Part shown: piece after piece, positions 24,620 to 33,784 of the stretch
Numbering within the stretch: the stretch's first letter is position 1
Layout: each line of letters starts with the position of its first letter
NCBI GenBank assembly: GCA_018475625.1
Contig: JAAKEZ010000001.1
Coordinates: 1-64,000, forward strand
Source: Candidatus Bathyarchaeota archaeon A05DMB-2
GTDB taxonomy: Archaea; Thermoproteota; Bathyarchaeia; Bathyarchaeales; Bathycorpusculaceae
Reading direction: 5' to 3'
DNA: 64,000 bases
Translations under genes and position numbers: made by a program
The notes under the pieces: model-generated
Seen by the model: only the letters and a program-made list of their open reading frames with translations
Databases searched by the model: none
Told to the model about the DNA's origin: nothing

Positions 24620-24835
24620 TGCAACTTTCCTCCTTATTTGCATTGACATGCCACAAAAATTAATCTATAATTAAAGTTTTCTATAAACCAGCAACTGCCC
24701 GTCCTGATTTCAAATTCAAAAATGTAAGCTATTTTTTAGAAAAAGTAAGTTTATTGAATCTTTCATCGTAAAAGATAAATTGTTAGGAAAATAACTATTC
24801 ATTAGCTTACTTCACTGGATACGGGGAGTAAGCTC

Positions 24836-25897
24836 ATGAAGCTTCCTCTCAACAAAAAAACTGCGCTTATGTCAGTTATTCTTCTATCAGTGGTGATAAA
24901 TTTTCAGATTTTTTGTTACGCCTATCCTCAAACGTTTGAGCCCCAATCACCTACGCTTGCAAGAGATTTTTCAGCATATTACATTGCGGCATGGCGATTG
25001 TTCCATAATCCTGCTGCAGTTTATTCTGATGGCGTTCAACCTGGCGATTATAAAATTATTGGACAGCCGCAAACCTTTAGGTATCCTCCATTCTTTCTAA
25101 TGCTGTTTGCGCCATTTCTGATATTAAGTTATCAAAATGCGCTTAACGCGTTTAATATAATACAATTCCTTTCAATTCTGGCTTCAGCATTCTTTGTCTA
25201 CAGGCTTATTGAAAACAAGCCCCTCATTATCTCCTCTGTAGTTGCAGTGATTGTCTTGGTTAATCCGCTGCTTTTTCCACTGATTTTTTCGCCCTCAGGA
25301 GGTTACGGTCTCACTGACTTTCTTCACTGGCGTATTGTTAGCCTGCATCTCCAAACTATCTCGCCATGTTACTACAATGGATATCTCTTAGCAAATGCCC
25401 ACATCCTACAAAACACCCTTCTAGTAGGCGCTTTATATTTTGGGTTCACCAAAAAACCATGGCTGTCAGCGGTACTGTTTACATTCGGCGCATTAGACCC
25501 ACGTGCTGCACTTTTTTCGCTGCCATTACTATTGTGGTACAATAGACACACGGTACGAAAATTCATTGCGGGATCCGCTGCTTTTCTTGCGGTAACAAAT
25601 CTCCCATTCTTCTTCTATTACGGTATAGGCTTTGCATTCTTTCAGACAAATTTCAGAATCTCCATTGTCTCAGATATGATCCTGTGTGATTGGATTCCGA
25701 TTTTTTCAATCGCCGCCCAAGCCCTACTTGAAATAGTAACCGCCATTTACGGTCGAAGACTCGGCTTAATTTTCCGCCCCAGAGAACTGAGGAAGCAAAA
25801 TAAAACCAAAAAAGCCTTAACCAATAAGACTTGCTTGATGTTCCCTTTGAAGCAATTTATATTCCAATTCATAGGCACAAAACTAACCGTGCAGTGA
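24836..25897 (+). CDS. GT87-like membrane glycosyltransferase
   Basis: The hydrophobic 353-residue protein has about eight TM helices and the GT87/DUF2029 N-terminal pattern: an extracytoplasmic ARDFSAYYIAAWRLF segment (Asp near 44), NPAAVYSDG, and FRYPPFFLMLFAPF. Family members transfer mannose-type sugars from polyprenyl phosphate carriers outside the membrane. The C-terminus after about residue 300 becomes basic and less hydrophobic, and the family is usually longer, so the end may be altered. No operon partner is seen; tRNA-Arg follows. Confidence 0.6.
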   Translation: MKLPLNKKTALMSVILLSVVINFQIFCYAYPQTFEPQSPTLARDFSAYYIAAWRLFHNPAAVYSDGVQPGDYKIIGQPQTFRYPPFFLMLFAPFLILSYQNALNAFNIIQFLSILASAFFVYRLIENKPLIISSVVAVIVLVNPLLFPLIFSPSGGYGLTDFLHWRIVSLHLQTISPCYYNGYLLANAHILQNTLLVGALYFGFTKKPWLSAVLFTFGALDPRAALFSLPLLLWYNRHTVRKFIAGSAAFLAVTNLPFFFYYGIGFAFFQTNFRISIVSDMILCDWIPIFSIAAQALLEIVTAIYGRRLGLIFRPRELRKQNKTKKALTNKTCLMFPLKQFIFQFIGTKLTVQ

Positions 25898-25972
25898 CTT
25901 TTCCAGCATTGCCTGAATGAAAAAAAAGGGATGTGATATGCTCTTTGCATAATAAATCCGCTCGGAGTGTAG

Positions 25973-26069
25973 CGGGTCCGCTGGGATTTGAACCCAGGAC
26001 GTTCAGCTCTCTCCACACCCAACAGGGCGTTAGAAGGCTGACGCGCTATCCGTGCTGCGCCACGGACCC
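25973..26069 (-). tRNA. tRNA-Arg(UCU) with canonical archaeal intron
   Basis: The acceptor GGGUCCG (26063-26069) pairs with CGGACCC (25974-25980); the T arm is CUGGG-UUCAAAU-CCCAG. The 5' anticodon stem UCAGC is followed by CUUCUA, then about 22 extra bases, then A and the 3' stem GCUGA. Anticodon UCU and an intron between positions 37 and 38 fit the standard bulge-helix-bulge location. CCA is not encoded. Confidence 0.92.
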
Positions 26070-26124
26070 TGCAACGGAAACCAATAATGAACGCGTTAAA
26101 ATATAATTCTACCTATCGCCTCAA

Positions 26125-26263
26125 GAAAAAAGGTGCTCTATCACAACAGCTGGTAGAGCTAGGAACCTGCCAGAAACCTATAGAGGGGAGGTCATTATTG
26201 GCACAGAACGAGCGCAAACCATGCATAAAACAGCAGAGGAGAGGGGAGGGGACTACACCGCAG
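26125..26263 (-). ncRNA. Candidate small RNA with own promoter and hairpin-T terminator
   Basis: On the minus strand a TATA-like TTTTATATAG (26284-26293) stands about 25 bases before this segment. The segment ends in a hairpin (GCTCTA 26154-26159 pairing with TAGAGC 26135-26140 in + coordinates) followed by six Ts (26126-26131). A second small stem (GUAGAG/CUCUGC, 26260-26274) lies near the 5' end. There is no convincing open frame here, and the plus-strand frame through it looks random. The ends are estimates. It lies upstream of the tRNA-Arg gene on the same strand. Confidence 0.35.
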
Positions 26264-26290
26264 AGCAACTCTACAGAAGCTTTCTATATA

Positions 26291-26305
26291 AAAGGGGGCT
26301 ATAGA
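26291..26305 (-). repeat. Dispersed 15-base motif, copy A
   Basis: The minus strand reads TCTATAGCCCCCTTT, identical to 47512-47526. Here it directly precedes the TATA box of the candidate RNA. Shorter relatives lie at 35338-35353 and 60199-60210, all outside genes. Confidence 0.4.
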
Positions 26306-26358
26306 CAAAAACAGCACAACAGCTCAGTCTTGCATATCCAAACATGAAGCATGTTGTT

Positions 26359-27723
26359 TCAACGAACCAGCTTAAACGCGGCATCAGTTAAACGCTCAAG
26401 AGGCAACCCTACCACGCCATAACCCCGATTTCCTAAGAAACGCCTGCCATAAAACTGCAACTGGGCTTTCCCGATGGCGAACTTCAACTTCGCCTCGCTA
26501 AAATTGGAACCACACAGCAGCTTATGCCTAATCAGACTCCAGTTCTTCGGTTCCTCCCAGTCATCCATAAAGACGCCACCGTTGCCCTTCACACGCTCAA
26601 ACAACGCCGTCCCCGGAATAGGATAAGGCAACGTGAAAGACAGGTAATCCAACGGCAACCCCGAAGCAAAACGCACCGTGTCCAAAATCGTCTGGTCACT
26701 TTCACCCGGATAACCCACGATAAAAAACGCACCAACCTGCAACCCCGCAGCTTTCGCAGTGTAAACGGCACGCTCAGCCTGCGCAACAGTAATCCGCTTA
26801 TTCATCAAACCCAAAACCTGGTCATTACCAGACTCAATGCCGAAGAAAACGCGGATGCAGCCTGCACGCCGCATACGTCTTGCCACATCGCCGTCCATAG
26901 TGTCAACCCGCGACAAGCACTCCCAACCCATATCAACGCCACGCTGCACCATCTCGCCGCACACCCGCAACAGGTGCTCACGATTCAACGTGAAACAGTC
27001 ATCGGCAAACCAAACCCTGTCATAGCCATAACCCGCAACTGCTTCCACCTCGTCCACGATGTTAGTCGGCGAACGTGACCTGAAACTCGCGCCGAACACG
27101 GGACGACTGCAAAAATCGCAGTTAAACGGGCATCCACGGGAAGTGATAATCGGCGTCGTGGTGTAACCGAACCGTTTAGCGTAAAACGCCTTGTACGCTT
27201 TGTTGTCGAACAAGTCGCGAGCGGGAAAAGGCAAACTATCCAAATTCTCCACGAAACCCCTCGGCGCAGTAAACCTGACCACGCCGTTGTCCCTGTAAGC
27301 AATTCCCTTTACACCAGAAAAACTCAAACCTGCAGCCACGCAATCCACCAATTCAACCATGGTTTTCTCGCCTTCTCCAATCACCGCAACATCGAAAACC
27401 TCAAGGTAGCCAGCAGGATCTAATGTCGGCAAAGGACCACCAACCACCAACACATCGCAAAAACGTCTAACCGCACGAGCCAGCTCCAAAGAGCTTTTCT
27501 TCATCGAAAACATCGAGTAAATCCCAACAATCTGCGAATGGGAAGAAATAATTTTTTTCACAGCTTCTTCACGATTTAGAAACGTGCAATCCACCAACTC
27601 AAAAGAAACACCGTGTGCTCTCAGCGAAGCCGCAACATAACCTAACCCTAAAGGCGGAAAACGGAAAATCGAATTATCGTTGGAAGGTTGGAAATACGGA
27701 TAAGCCAAAGTCACCTTAACCAT
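26359..27723 (-). CDS. B12-binding-domain radical SAM protein
   Basis: Residues 1-140 form a Rossmann-like cobalamin-binding domain (FPPLGLGYVAASLRAHG, VVGGPLPTLDP, DVAVIGEGEKTMVEL). The radical SAM domain begins with SRGCPFNCDFC, whose Cys198, Cys202 and Cys205 bind the 4Fe-4S cluster, followed by WFADDCFTLNR and FFGIESGNDQVL. The expected DxHxxG of a B12 lower-ligand histidine is not obvious. Relatives methylate unactivated carbons or act on lipids and tetrapyrroles; the substrate is unknown. It follows the 27725 gene after one base, so the two are co-transcribed. This is one consumer of the B12 made by the cluster. Confidence 0.82.
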   Translation of the reverse strand: MVKVTLAYPYFQPSNDNSIFRFPPLGLGYVAASLRAHGVSFELVDCTFLNREEAVKKIISSHSQIVGIYSMFSMKKSSLELARAVRRFCDVLVVGGPLPTLDPAGYLEVFDVAVIGEGEKTMVELVDCVAAGLSFSGVKGIAYRDNGVVRFTAPRGFVENLDSLPFPARDLFDNKAYKAFYAKRFGYTTTPIITSRGCPFNCDFCSRPVFGASFRSRSPTNIVDEVEAVAGYGYDRVWFADDCFTLNREHLLRVCGEMVQRGVDMGWECLSRVDTMDGDVARRMRRAGCIRVFFGIESGNDQVLGLMNKRITVAQAERAVYTAKAAGLQVGAFFIVGYPGESDQTILDTVRFASGLPLDYLSFTLPYPIPGTALFERVKGNGGVFMDDWEEPKNWSLIRHKLLCGSNFSEAKLKFAIGKAQLQFYGRRFLGNRGYGVVGLPLERLTDAAFKLVR

Positions 27724-27724
27724 T

Positions 27725-28591
27725 TTACCTATCGGCTCCTAAAATCTTAATTTTATACTTGAAGACAGTGTTTTGCGGTTCAACCTCGTAATCTAAACCA
27801 ATCCAGTCCATGCTGCCTTTCATGACTTCACGTCCCCTGCGCAAAACGCTGCCCTTAACATTCCACAACTGAAAACCAACATGCTTCTGCAAGCTAGTTA
27901 TGGCTGCCCAATCTGAGTTAACGATGTCCCAAGCACCAATCTGCTTGTCAGCAAAACTTGCGCGGTTAGCATCGGTGTATTTTCTGAAAAAACTGGCACT
28001 TTGTTCGTTTAAAACAAAAACTTTTTCTGGCCGCTTTTTCTTCAGATGGCTGAAGTCCACTTTGATGTTGACGACGCAGCTGCGCACATCATAAGTGACT
28101 GTTACCTTTCCTATTGGAGCGGTTTTTACAAAAACGGATTCAACACCTATGGTGACAAAGAATTCCTTCAACGTAAGAAAACGGAAACTGCTGTTCGTCT
28201 GGTAAAGTCCAGTCAGGTACCTTATGAAAGCGCGAACCTGTGTGTTCTCCAAGTGCACGTTTCTAAACTTGTTTCTCGCGGTTCTATCCATTATAAACTC
28301 TTTGCGAACCCTGACAGCAGAGCCAGTGCGAGCAATGGAAATAGTTGATGACGCTGAGAAAAAAGTTTCATCGCCAAACATTAGAACAGGAAAACCGAAT
28401 CCCGCTCCTTCACCAACACGTTCTACGCCATCATAAACGAGTATCAAGCCTTTCTGCAGACTCGCTATCTTCAAATTAAAAGGTTTGGTATCAGAATAAA
28501 CCCTGAGCGCCACAGAGTTGAAAATGGGAACAGTGTATTCCTCGTTTAGATGAAGATTATGGCTTGGCATTGAATCCAGAACAGAAGACAC
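27725..28591 (-). CDS. Conserved-looking hypothetical protein, operon partner of a radical SAM protein
   Basis: The 288-residue soluble protein has no signal peptide, no cysteine motif and no P-loop. It is rich in beta-strand patterns (VTVTYDVRSCVVNIKVDFS, FKYKIKIL at the C-terminus), suggesting a beta-sandwich. The family is not recognised. It ends one base before the B12/radical SAM gene, so a shared task is likely. Confidence 0.5.
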   Translation of the reverse strand: MSSVLDSMPSHNLHLNEEYTVPIFNSVALRVYSDTKPFNLKIASLQKGLILVYDGVERVGEGAGFGFPVLMFGDETFFSASSTISIARTGSAVRVRKEFIMDRTARNKFRNVHLENTQVRAFIRYLTGLYQTNSSFRFLTLKEFFVTIGVESVFVKTAPIGKVTVTYDVRSCVVNIKVDFSHLKKKRPEKVFVLNEQSASFFRKYTDANRASFADKQIGAWDIVNSDWAAITSLQKHVGFQLWNVKGSVLRRGREVMKGSMDWIGLDYEVEPQNTVFKYKIKILGADR

Positions 28592-28678
28592 AGAAAAACC
28601 TCTTCGCTAAAGAAAAAAAGGTATAATGACTTAAAAACTTCACGGACAAGTATCAGGCAAGAGAAAAGGGAAAATGCT

Positions 28679-29513
28679 TTAGAAGGAACGCGACTTGGCT
28701 GTGTGAAGGCTTCTGCTTACTCCGTTCCTAAACAGCAGAGCAATGATCGCAACCAAAACTAAAGGCACCAGAACAAGCAAGACCATTGGAAACTCGAAAT
28801 GCTTTTTCATCTGTAATAACTGATGGTGATTGAGACGGTGTTGTGGGCAGTTCAGTTGCGTTGGGTGTTAGAGAATTCGGTGCGCTGCTTTGGTTGGGCG
28901 AAGTTGGAGCAACATTTCTAGGGCGCAAGAAGCTAGGAATTGGATTCGGCTTACGCGAACCTTCTGTTATGTCCGCGCTGTCTGTGTATCCTTGACTTTC
29001 CCACGTGCCCTTAAAGTCAAAATTAACCAGTTCAATGCGCGTGAGCATAGCTATCCACTTGTAACCCCACTTGCCAGGCACCACCAAACGCAACTTCTCA
29101 GACAAGGGCAAACCGTCTTTCTGATATGCGACGATAACGTCCGCACGTTTTGCCGTCTCCAACGTCAAGTCTGTTTTGTAGCCGTCGTCAGCAACGAAAG
29201 CCACCTTAACTGCGTGTGGAGAAACTCCTGCCTCCTCCAGCAAGTACCAGAGTTTGACTCCTGCCCAGCTGCCTTGTGCAACAGCATAGCTTGGTTTGTC
29301 AACGCAGTAGAGGGTAGCGTTTACGGTGGTTTGCGGCAGATTCTGCAGCTCGGTCATGAACAAATTTAGCGTGTGCTCAACCAACCCTGTCACGGTTAAT
29401 TGCCACTCGGAAGCGCTGAGCTCTGCATTGACGGGTTTGGTGCCGGTAAGGAAATTGGCTAGAGTTAACACTGCGATTATTGTGATAGTTGTGGAGAAGG
29501 GGGATTTTTTCAT
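28679..29513 (-). pseudogene. Secreted molybdopterin-domain (sulfite-oxidase-like) protein, frameshifted before its TM anchor
   Basis: ATG 29513 gives a basic signal peptide (KKSPFSTTITIIAV). The oxidoreductase molybdopterin-binding fold follows, with the Cys in TLYCVDKPSYA, GSWAGVKLWYLLEEAG, DGYKTDLTLE and VPGKWGYKWIAML. Then comes a long Pro/Ser/Thr linker. In the primary frame the protein ends at 28728 without an anchor. A one-base shift at the A5 run in GATGAAAAAGC (near 28810) instead yields EFPMVLLVLVPLVLVAIIAL, a perfect TM helix, plus a basic tail ending at 28679. A single extra A therefore seems to break the C-terminal membrane anchor. Confidence 0.65.
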
Positions 29514-29699
29514 ATGGTAATCTGCTAGAAAATATGACATGTGGAATATTTAAGAGTTCCCAACTAAAGCCACGCTCCAACTGTTCAAAAACCAAAGCAC
29601 TTGCAGTCGGCAAAACTTTATTATTCGACTGTGAAAATTTACATTCGGTTGAAAAAAAGATGCCCAGCGGTCTTAACGCTTAGGCTGAAGGTGATTCAG

Positions 29700-30353
29700 A
29701 TGTCGAAACTCCCTGATTTAGGCTTCTCAAAAGGCACGATTGTTGAGACCATAGTCTCCAGCTACAGCGCAGATGGACAGCCAAACGCGGCACCCATGGG
29801 CGTCATAATGGAAAACGAACAACACATCATTATTAGGTTTTACAACTCGTCATCAACGTACAGGAACATTCTATCAAAGAAGTGCGCCGTGGTAAACGTA
29901 ACCTCTGATGTGGAAACGTTTTACCGGACAACCTTCAAAGAGGCAAATCCCACAGGAAAGATTCCTCTGGAATGGTTTGAAAAAGCAGAAAACGTGGACG
30001 CACCAAGATTGCGCTCGGCAGAAGCAACCGTGGAGATAGCGCTTGCAGAAATGAAACCCATCGATGAGGAAAGAACGGAAGCGGTATGCGACGTGAAACT
30101 GGTTAAAGCAACGAAAACGGTTCCTAAGGCGTACTGTCGCGCTTTGTTCGCCACCGTTGAAGCCATCATACACGCAACTCGCGTGAAAGCTTACCTAAAC
30201 GGAGACGAAAAACAGAGAGAACAAGCCCTGAAGTTGCTGGAAATAATCAAGGATTACCGTGTCTTGGTGAACCGGCTGGCGCCCAACTCACGCTACGCTG
30301 AAATCATGAGCGACCTGACGAAACTGGTGAATTCGTGGAGAGTTGAAAGTTGA
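29700..30353 (+). CDS. DUF447-family protein of the H4MPT synthesis cluster
   Basis: The split-barrel, flavin-reductase-like protein of about 217 residues has GFSKGTIVETIVSSY, NAAPMGVIME, and a C-terminal helical part (ATVEAIIHATRVKAYL). DUF447 genes travel with beta-RFAP synthase in tetrahydromethanopterin-containing archaea and methylotrophs; the exact step is not known to me. ATG 29700 follows GAAGGTGA and is preferred over an upstream in-frame start. Its stop overlaps the next start as TTGA. Confidence 0.75.
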   Translation: MSKLPDLGFSKGTIVETIVSSYSADGQPNAAPMGVIMENEQHIIIRFYNSSSTYRNILSKKCAVVNVTSDVETFYRTTFKEANPTGKIPLEWFEKAENVDAPRLRSAEATVEIALAEMKPIDEERTEAVCDVKLVKATKTVPKAYCRALFATVEAIIHATRVKAYLNGDEKQREQALKLLEIIKDYRVLVNRLAPNSRYAEIMSDLTKLVNSWRVES

Positions 30354-31312
30354 AAGTTTACATTAAGACTCCTGCCAGACTCCAGTTTGGGTTGATTGAC
30401 CTGAACGGCGACTTAGGACGAATCTTCGGCGGCTTAGGCGTTGGCATCAATCAGCCAAACGTCATTCTCGAAGCCGAACCGTTCAAGGGATTCGCGGTCA
30501 CCGGTGAAAAACCCGAGTTGACAGCAGCGCTGGCCAAGCGGTTTTTTGACACTTACCACGTACAAGCCAACGTGCATTTGCATGTCGCAAAGGCCATCCC
30601 AGAACACGCTGGATTAGGCTCAGGAACCCAATTGGCTCTCGCAGTCGCCACAGCACTTGCAAAACTATCCAACGTAAACTCGTCAACGCAGGAATTCGCC
30701 GTTGCCATGGGCAGATGCCAAAGAACCCGCGTGGGAACAACAATCTTTGAGCAGGGCGGATTCGTGGTTGACGGAGGAAAACCACTGACAAACGGCGTTC
30801 CAACCGCAGATTTACCCCCGTTGATTATCCGCCAGCATTTCCCTACAGACTGGCGTTTTGTTGTTGCAGTTCCAAGTGCGAATAAGGGATTATCCAACGA
30901 CGAGGAGAAAACTGCGTTCAAACAGTTGACTCCCATGCCTTCTGAAACGGTTGGCAAAGTTTGTCGCTTGACCATGATAAAACTTCTTCCAGCTTTAGCA
31001 GAACGCGATATTTGCGCTTTCGGAGAAGCCCTGACCAACATCCAAATCATGATCGGAGACTACTTCGCACAGGTCCAAGGTGGAAGGTACTCTAGTCTAG
31101 CCGTGACCCAAAGCATCAAATTTATGCAGGAACTGGGCGCTTACGGCGTGGGACAGAGTTCATGGGGACCAGCATGTTATGGGCTATTCTCAAAAGAAGA
31201 AGCCAAAGAAGCTAAGCTTAAGGTTCAAGCTTTCCTCGAGAACAACGTCGGCGGACAGGTTTTCATTGCAAAGGCGAACAACCGAGGAGCATACATCAAG
31301 CTCACCAAGTAG
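30350..31312 (+). CDS. Beta-ribofuranosylaminobenzene 5'-phosphate (beta-RFAP) synthase
   Basis: Beta-RFAP synthase joins PRPP and p-aminobenzoate (4-hydroxybenzoate in some archaea) with loss of CO2 and PPi, the first committed step of the H4MPT side chain. The 320-residue GHMP-kinase-like protein starts TPARLQFGLIDLNGDLGR, has the glycine-rich HAGLGSGTQLALAVATAL loop (about 85-100), GRCQRTRVGTTIFEQGGFVVDGG and YGVGQSSWGPACYGL. It is translationally coupled to DUF447 (TTG start). Confidence 0.9.
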   Translation: MKVYIKTPARLQFGLIDLNGDLGRIFGGLGVGINQPNVILEAEPFKGFAVTGEKPELTAALAKRFFDTYHVQANVHLHVAKAIPEHAGLGSGTQLALAVATALAKLSNVNSSTQEFAVAMGRCQRTRVGTTIFEQGGFVVDGGKPLTNGVPTADLPPLIIRQHFPTDWRFVVAVPSANKGLSNDEEKTAFKQLTPMPSETVGKVCRLTMIKLLPALAERDICAFGEALTNIQIMIGDYFAQVQGGRYSSLAVTQSIKFMQELGAYGVGQSSWGPACYGLFSKEEAKEAKLKVQAFLENNVGGQVFIAKANNRGAYIKLTK

Positions 31313-31328
31313 CAAAGAAGGGTGACAT

Positions 31329-32885
31329 TTGAAGGCTCTATTGGTTACGGGAACGCTCGCCGAAGATGCTGTAAAAAGCTACGCGCAAGAAAGCAGCGTC
31401 AAAACAGAGGTTCATGTTTTGAAGGTTCCCGTGGCTGCACTTCTAACGCCAGACGCCATTGCCAAAGCCCTCAAAGCCGAGAAAACAGAAGGTTTTGATG
31501 TGATTCTGGTGCCTGGGCTCATCAGAGGCGACACCACAGTCATCTCGAAGATGGTGGGCGTCCCCGCGTTTAAGGGTCCAAAGTATGCGGCTGACCTGCC
31601 AACAGTTCTTGATTCACTGGATGAAGTTACACTCTCAACAGTCATACCTGCATGTGACTTGCTTCGGGAGAAGCTACGGCAAAAGGCTTTGGAAGAACTG
31701 GATAAGGTCGAGAGGAACCGTGAGAGCCTGCTGAAAAACCCGGGCAACATGCTAATCAAGAACTTGGCGGTAGGCAGGGATTTTCCGATGCGTGTCATGG
31801 CGGAAATTGTCGATGCCGCGTTAATGCCGAAGAATGAGGTTCAGCGTTTGGCGGCGAACTTCGTGAACCAAGGTGCTGACGTTGTTGACGTGGGCATGGT
31901 TGCAGGCGAATCCAGACCCGCTTACGCGCGGGAACTTGTTGAAGCCATTAAGAGCGTGGTGGATGCACCTGTTAGCATTGACTCGCTTGACCCTGCGGAA
32001 ATCAAAGCTGCAGTTGAGGCTGGTGCAGACCTGATACTGAGCGTGGACGCTGGAAACCTTGAGGCAGTTGCGCCTTTGGCCTCTGAGGTTGCGGTTGTTG
32101 CCATTCCTACTAACCAACGTGAGGGATACTTCCCTAAGAAAGCTGAAGAACGCGTAAAATTCCTCGAAGAAATTATCCAGAAAGCGAGAGAACTCGGGAT
32201 AACCCGCGTTATGGGCGACTTGATTCTTGAACCGTCGAACATTTTGGAGTCTCTGCTTGCCTTCCGCATGTTTGCCGCTGCGAACCCTGAGGTGCCGCTT
32301 TTCGTCGGCGTCTCCAACGTTACGGAGCTTTTTGACGCTGATTCCGTGGGGGTTAACGCGTTGCTTGCGCGTTTGTCCTCTGAAGTCGGCGCCAGCATGC
32401 TGTTGGCGACCGAGAAAAGTGACAAGGCAAAGGGCACCGTCAGAGAGGAAGTGACAGCGGCAAAGATGATGTTTCTGGCCAAAATGCGTGGTTCTGTGCC
32501 GAAAGATTTAGGCTTGGACCTGCTTGTACTGAAGGACAAGCGGAACCGAGAAGAAGCCTACGACAGGACGCTGGAAACAAATATTCATGTTACGGTTGCA
32601 TCCAAAAAACCTGAACCGGTTGTGCTGGACGAGAAAGGGTCGTTCAGAATTGCCGTAGACAGAGTTGACGGTAACATCGTCGCGCTGCATTACACTTCAC
32701 GAGGGCTGGATAAGCCTGTAAACATAATTAAGGGCAAAACTGCTGAGAGCGTTTACATGAAGATTGCAGAGATGGGTTTAGTTACCAGAATTGACCATGC
32801 AGCCTATCTTGGAAGCGAATTAGCAAAGGCTGAAATGGCATTGAAAACTGGTAAGCAGTACCTTCAAGATTATTCTCTGTTTTAG
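31329..32885 (+). CDS. Dihydropteroate synthase-like protein (H4MPT biosynthesis)
   Basis: The N-terminal about 150 residues are an extra domain (LLVTGTLAEDAVKSYAQ, ILVPGLIRGDTT). The middle is a dihydropteroate-synthase TIM barrel (NQGADVVDVGMVAGES, VDAPVSIDSLDPAEIKAAVEAGAD, MGDLILEPSNILES), and about 120 C-terminal residues follow. The 518-residue, three-part layout is that of the archaeal DHPS-like proteins found with beta-RFAP synthase. It probably takes part in coupling the pterin to beta-RFA-P. It starts at TTG 31329, 17 bases after the previous stop. Confidence 0.82.
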   Translation: MKALLVTGTLAEDAVKSYAQESSVKTEVHVLKVPVAALLTPDAIAKALKAEKTEGFDVILVPGLIRGDTTVISKMVGVPAFKGPKYAADLPTVLDSLDEVTLSTVIPACDLLREKLRQKALEELDKVERNRESLLKNPGNMLIKNLAVGRDFPMRVMAEIVDAALMPKNEVQRLAANFVNQGADVVDVGMVAGESRPAYARELVEAIKSVVDAPVSIDSLDPAEIKAAVEAGADLILSVDAGNLEAVAPLASEVAVVAIPTNQREGYFPKKAEERVKFLEEIIQKARELGITRVMGDLILEPSNILESLLAFRMFAAANPEVPLFVGVSNVTELFDADSVGVNALLARLSSEVGASMLLATEKSDKAKGTVREEVTAAKMMFLAKMRGSVPKDLGLDLLVLKDKRNREEAYDRTLETNIHVTVASKKPEPVVLDEKGSFRIAVDRVDGNIVALHYTSRGLDKPVNIIKGKTAESVYMKIAEMGLVTRIDHAAYLGSELAKAEMALKTGKQYLQDYSLF

Positions 32886-32916
32886 GGTATGATGCTTCTT
32901 ATATTGTTGAGCAGAG

Positions 32917-33693
32917 TCAAGGCTGAACTCTTGATTCGGAGTCTTTATTCGCTAACTTTGAATCGCTTAAAAATGATGTTTTGAGCACACGCACCACAGG
33001 TGTTCCAACTATCACTGCCAGTATGACCAGAGCCAACCGCTCCACTGGATATACAAAGAAAATGCTTCCCCATATTGCAGGATACGCAATTCTTTCAATG
33101 TATCCAATGGGCTGTGCAAGTATGGTCTCAAAAAGTATGTTGCCCATAAGATGCTGCAGCATGGTTCCTATCAAAGCCAAGATTGCGATCCCCGCAGCCA
33201 GCATAGTTGGTTTCAGAGTTTCTACCCATTGACCAGCTTTGCGCCCCAACGGTGAAAGAAGCACCAAAAACGCTACTATGTGCAGCCAAATAAACGGAAC
33301 AGCAATGCCACCTATGTCGACGGTTATGCTAGTTAGCGGATTTATCAAGAATGCTGTGAACAGAGCAATGTAGAGTGCGACGACTGGCCACCATTTGCGC
33401 CTAACGAGAAAACCTAATGCAACTACGTTTACGAGGGCTGGAAGAAAGTCTAAACCCAAGAATATAACTGGCTTTCCCATAGCCATTCCTAGAAAAGTGC
33501 CTATAATCACAGTTACACCTCCAACATAGGGACCTAATAAGATTCCGTAAATTGGAGCGATAAAATCTGATACAGAAAAGCTGGCTCCTTGAGCGCCAAT
33601 CATTGGCACAGTTGGCAATATTCTGAGTACGGAATATAACGCGGAAAATATGGCGATTGTGGCGATGATTTTTGCTCTTTTGTTAATATTTAT
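32917..33693 (-). CDS. ECF-transporter S-component-like membrane protein, non-canonical start
   Basis: Six hydrophobic segments and the start-of-fold pattern AIFSALYSVLRILPTVPMIG, then SVSDFIAPIYGILLGPYVGG, resemble substrate-binding S-components of energy-coupling-factor transporters. The first canonical start (TTG 33618) lies inside what should be TM1. In frame upstream of it the sequence encodes KRAKIIATIAIFSALYSVLR, reaching an ATA at 33693 with no ATG, GTG or TTG before the TAA. No ATPase or T-component is adjacent; it would have to use a shared module. The substrate is unknown. Confidence 0.55.
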   Translation of the reverse strand: MNINKRAKIIATIAIFSALYSVLRILPTVPMIGAQGASFSVSDFIAPIYGILLGPYVGGVTVIIGTFLGMAMGKPVIFLGLDFLPALVNVVALGFLVRRKWWPVVALYIALFTAFLINPLTSITVDIGGIAVPFIWLHIVAFLVLLSPLGRKAGQWVETLKPTMLAAGIAILALIGTMLQHLMGNILFETILAQPIGYIERIAYPAIWGSIFFVYPVERLALVILAVIVGTPVVRVLKTSFLSDSKLANKDSESRVQP

Positions 33694-33784
33694 TGGGTTG
33701 CTCGTTTAAGGCACCTTCGGAAGTTTTCTTCACTGCTTTGTAATTTTTTACACTGGATATAAAAAATTTGCGGTAGTCACGTGT

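Noticed and set aside
26087-26347. 86-codon plus-strand frame after tRNA-Arg
   Set aside because: Low-complexity product without fold signals or a ribosome-binding site; the minus-strand promoter and terminator signals explain the region better.
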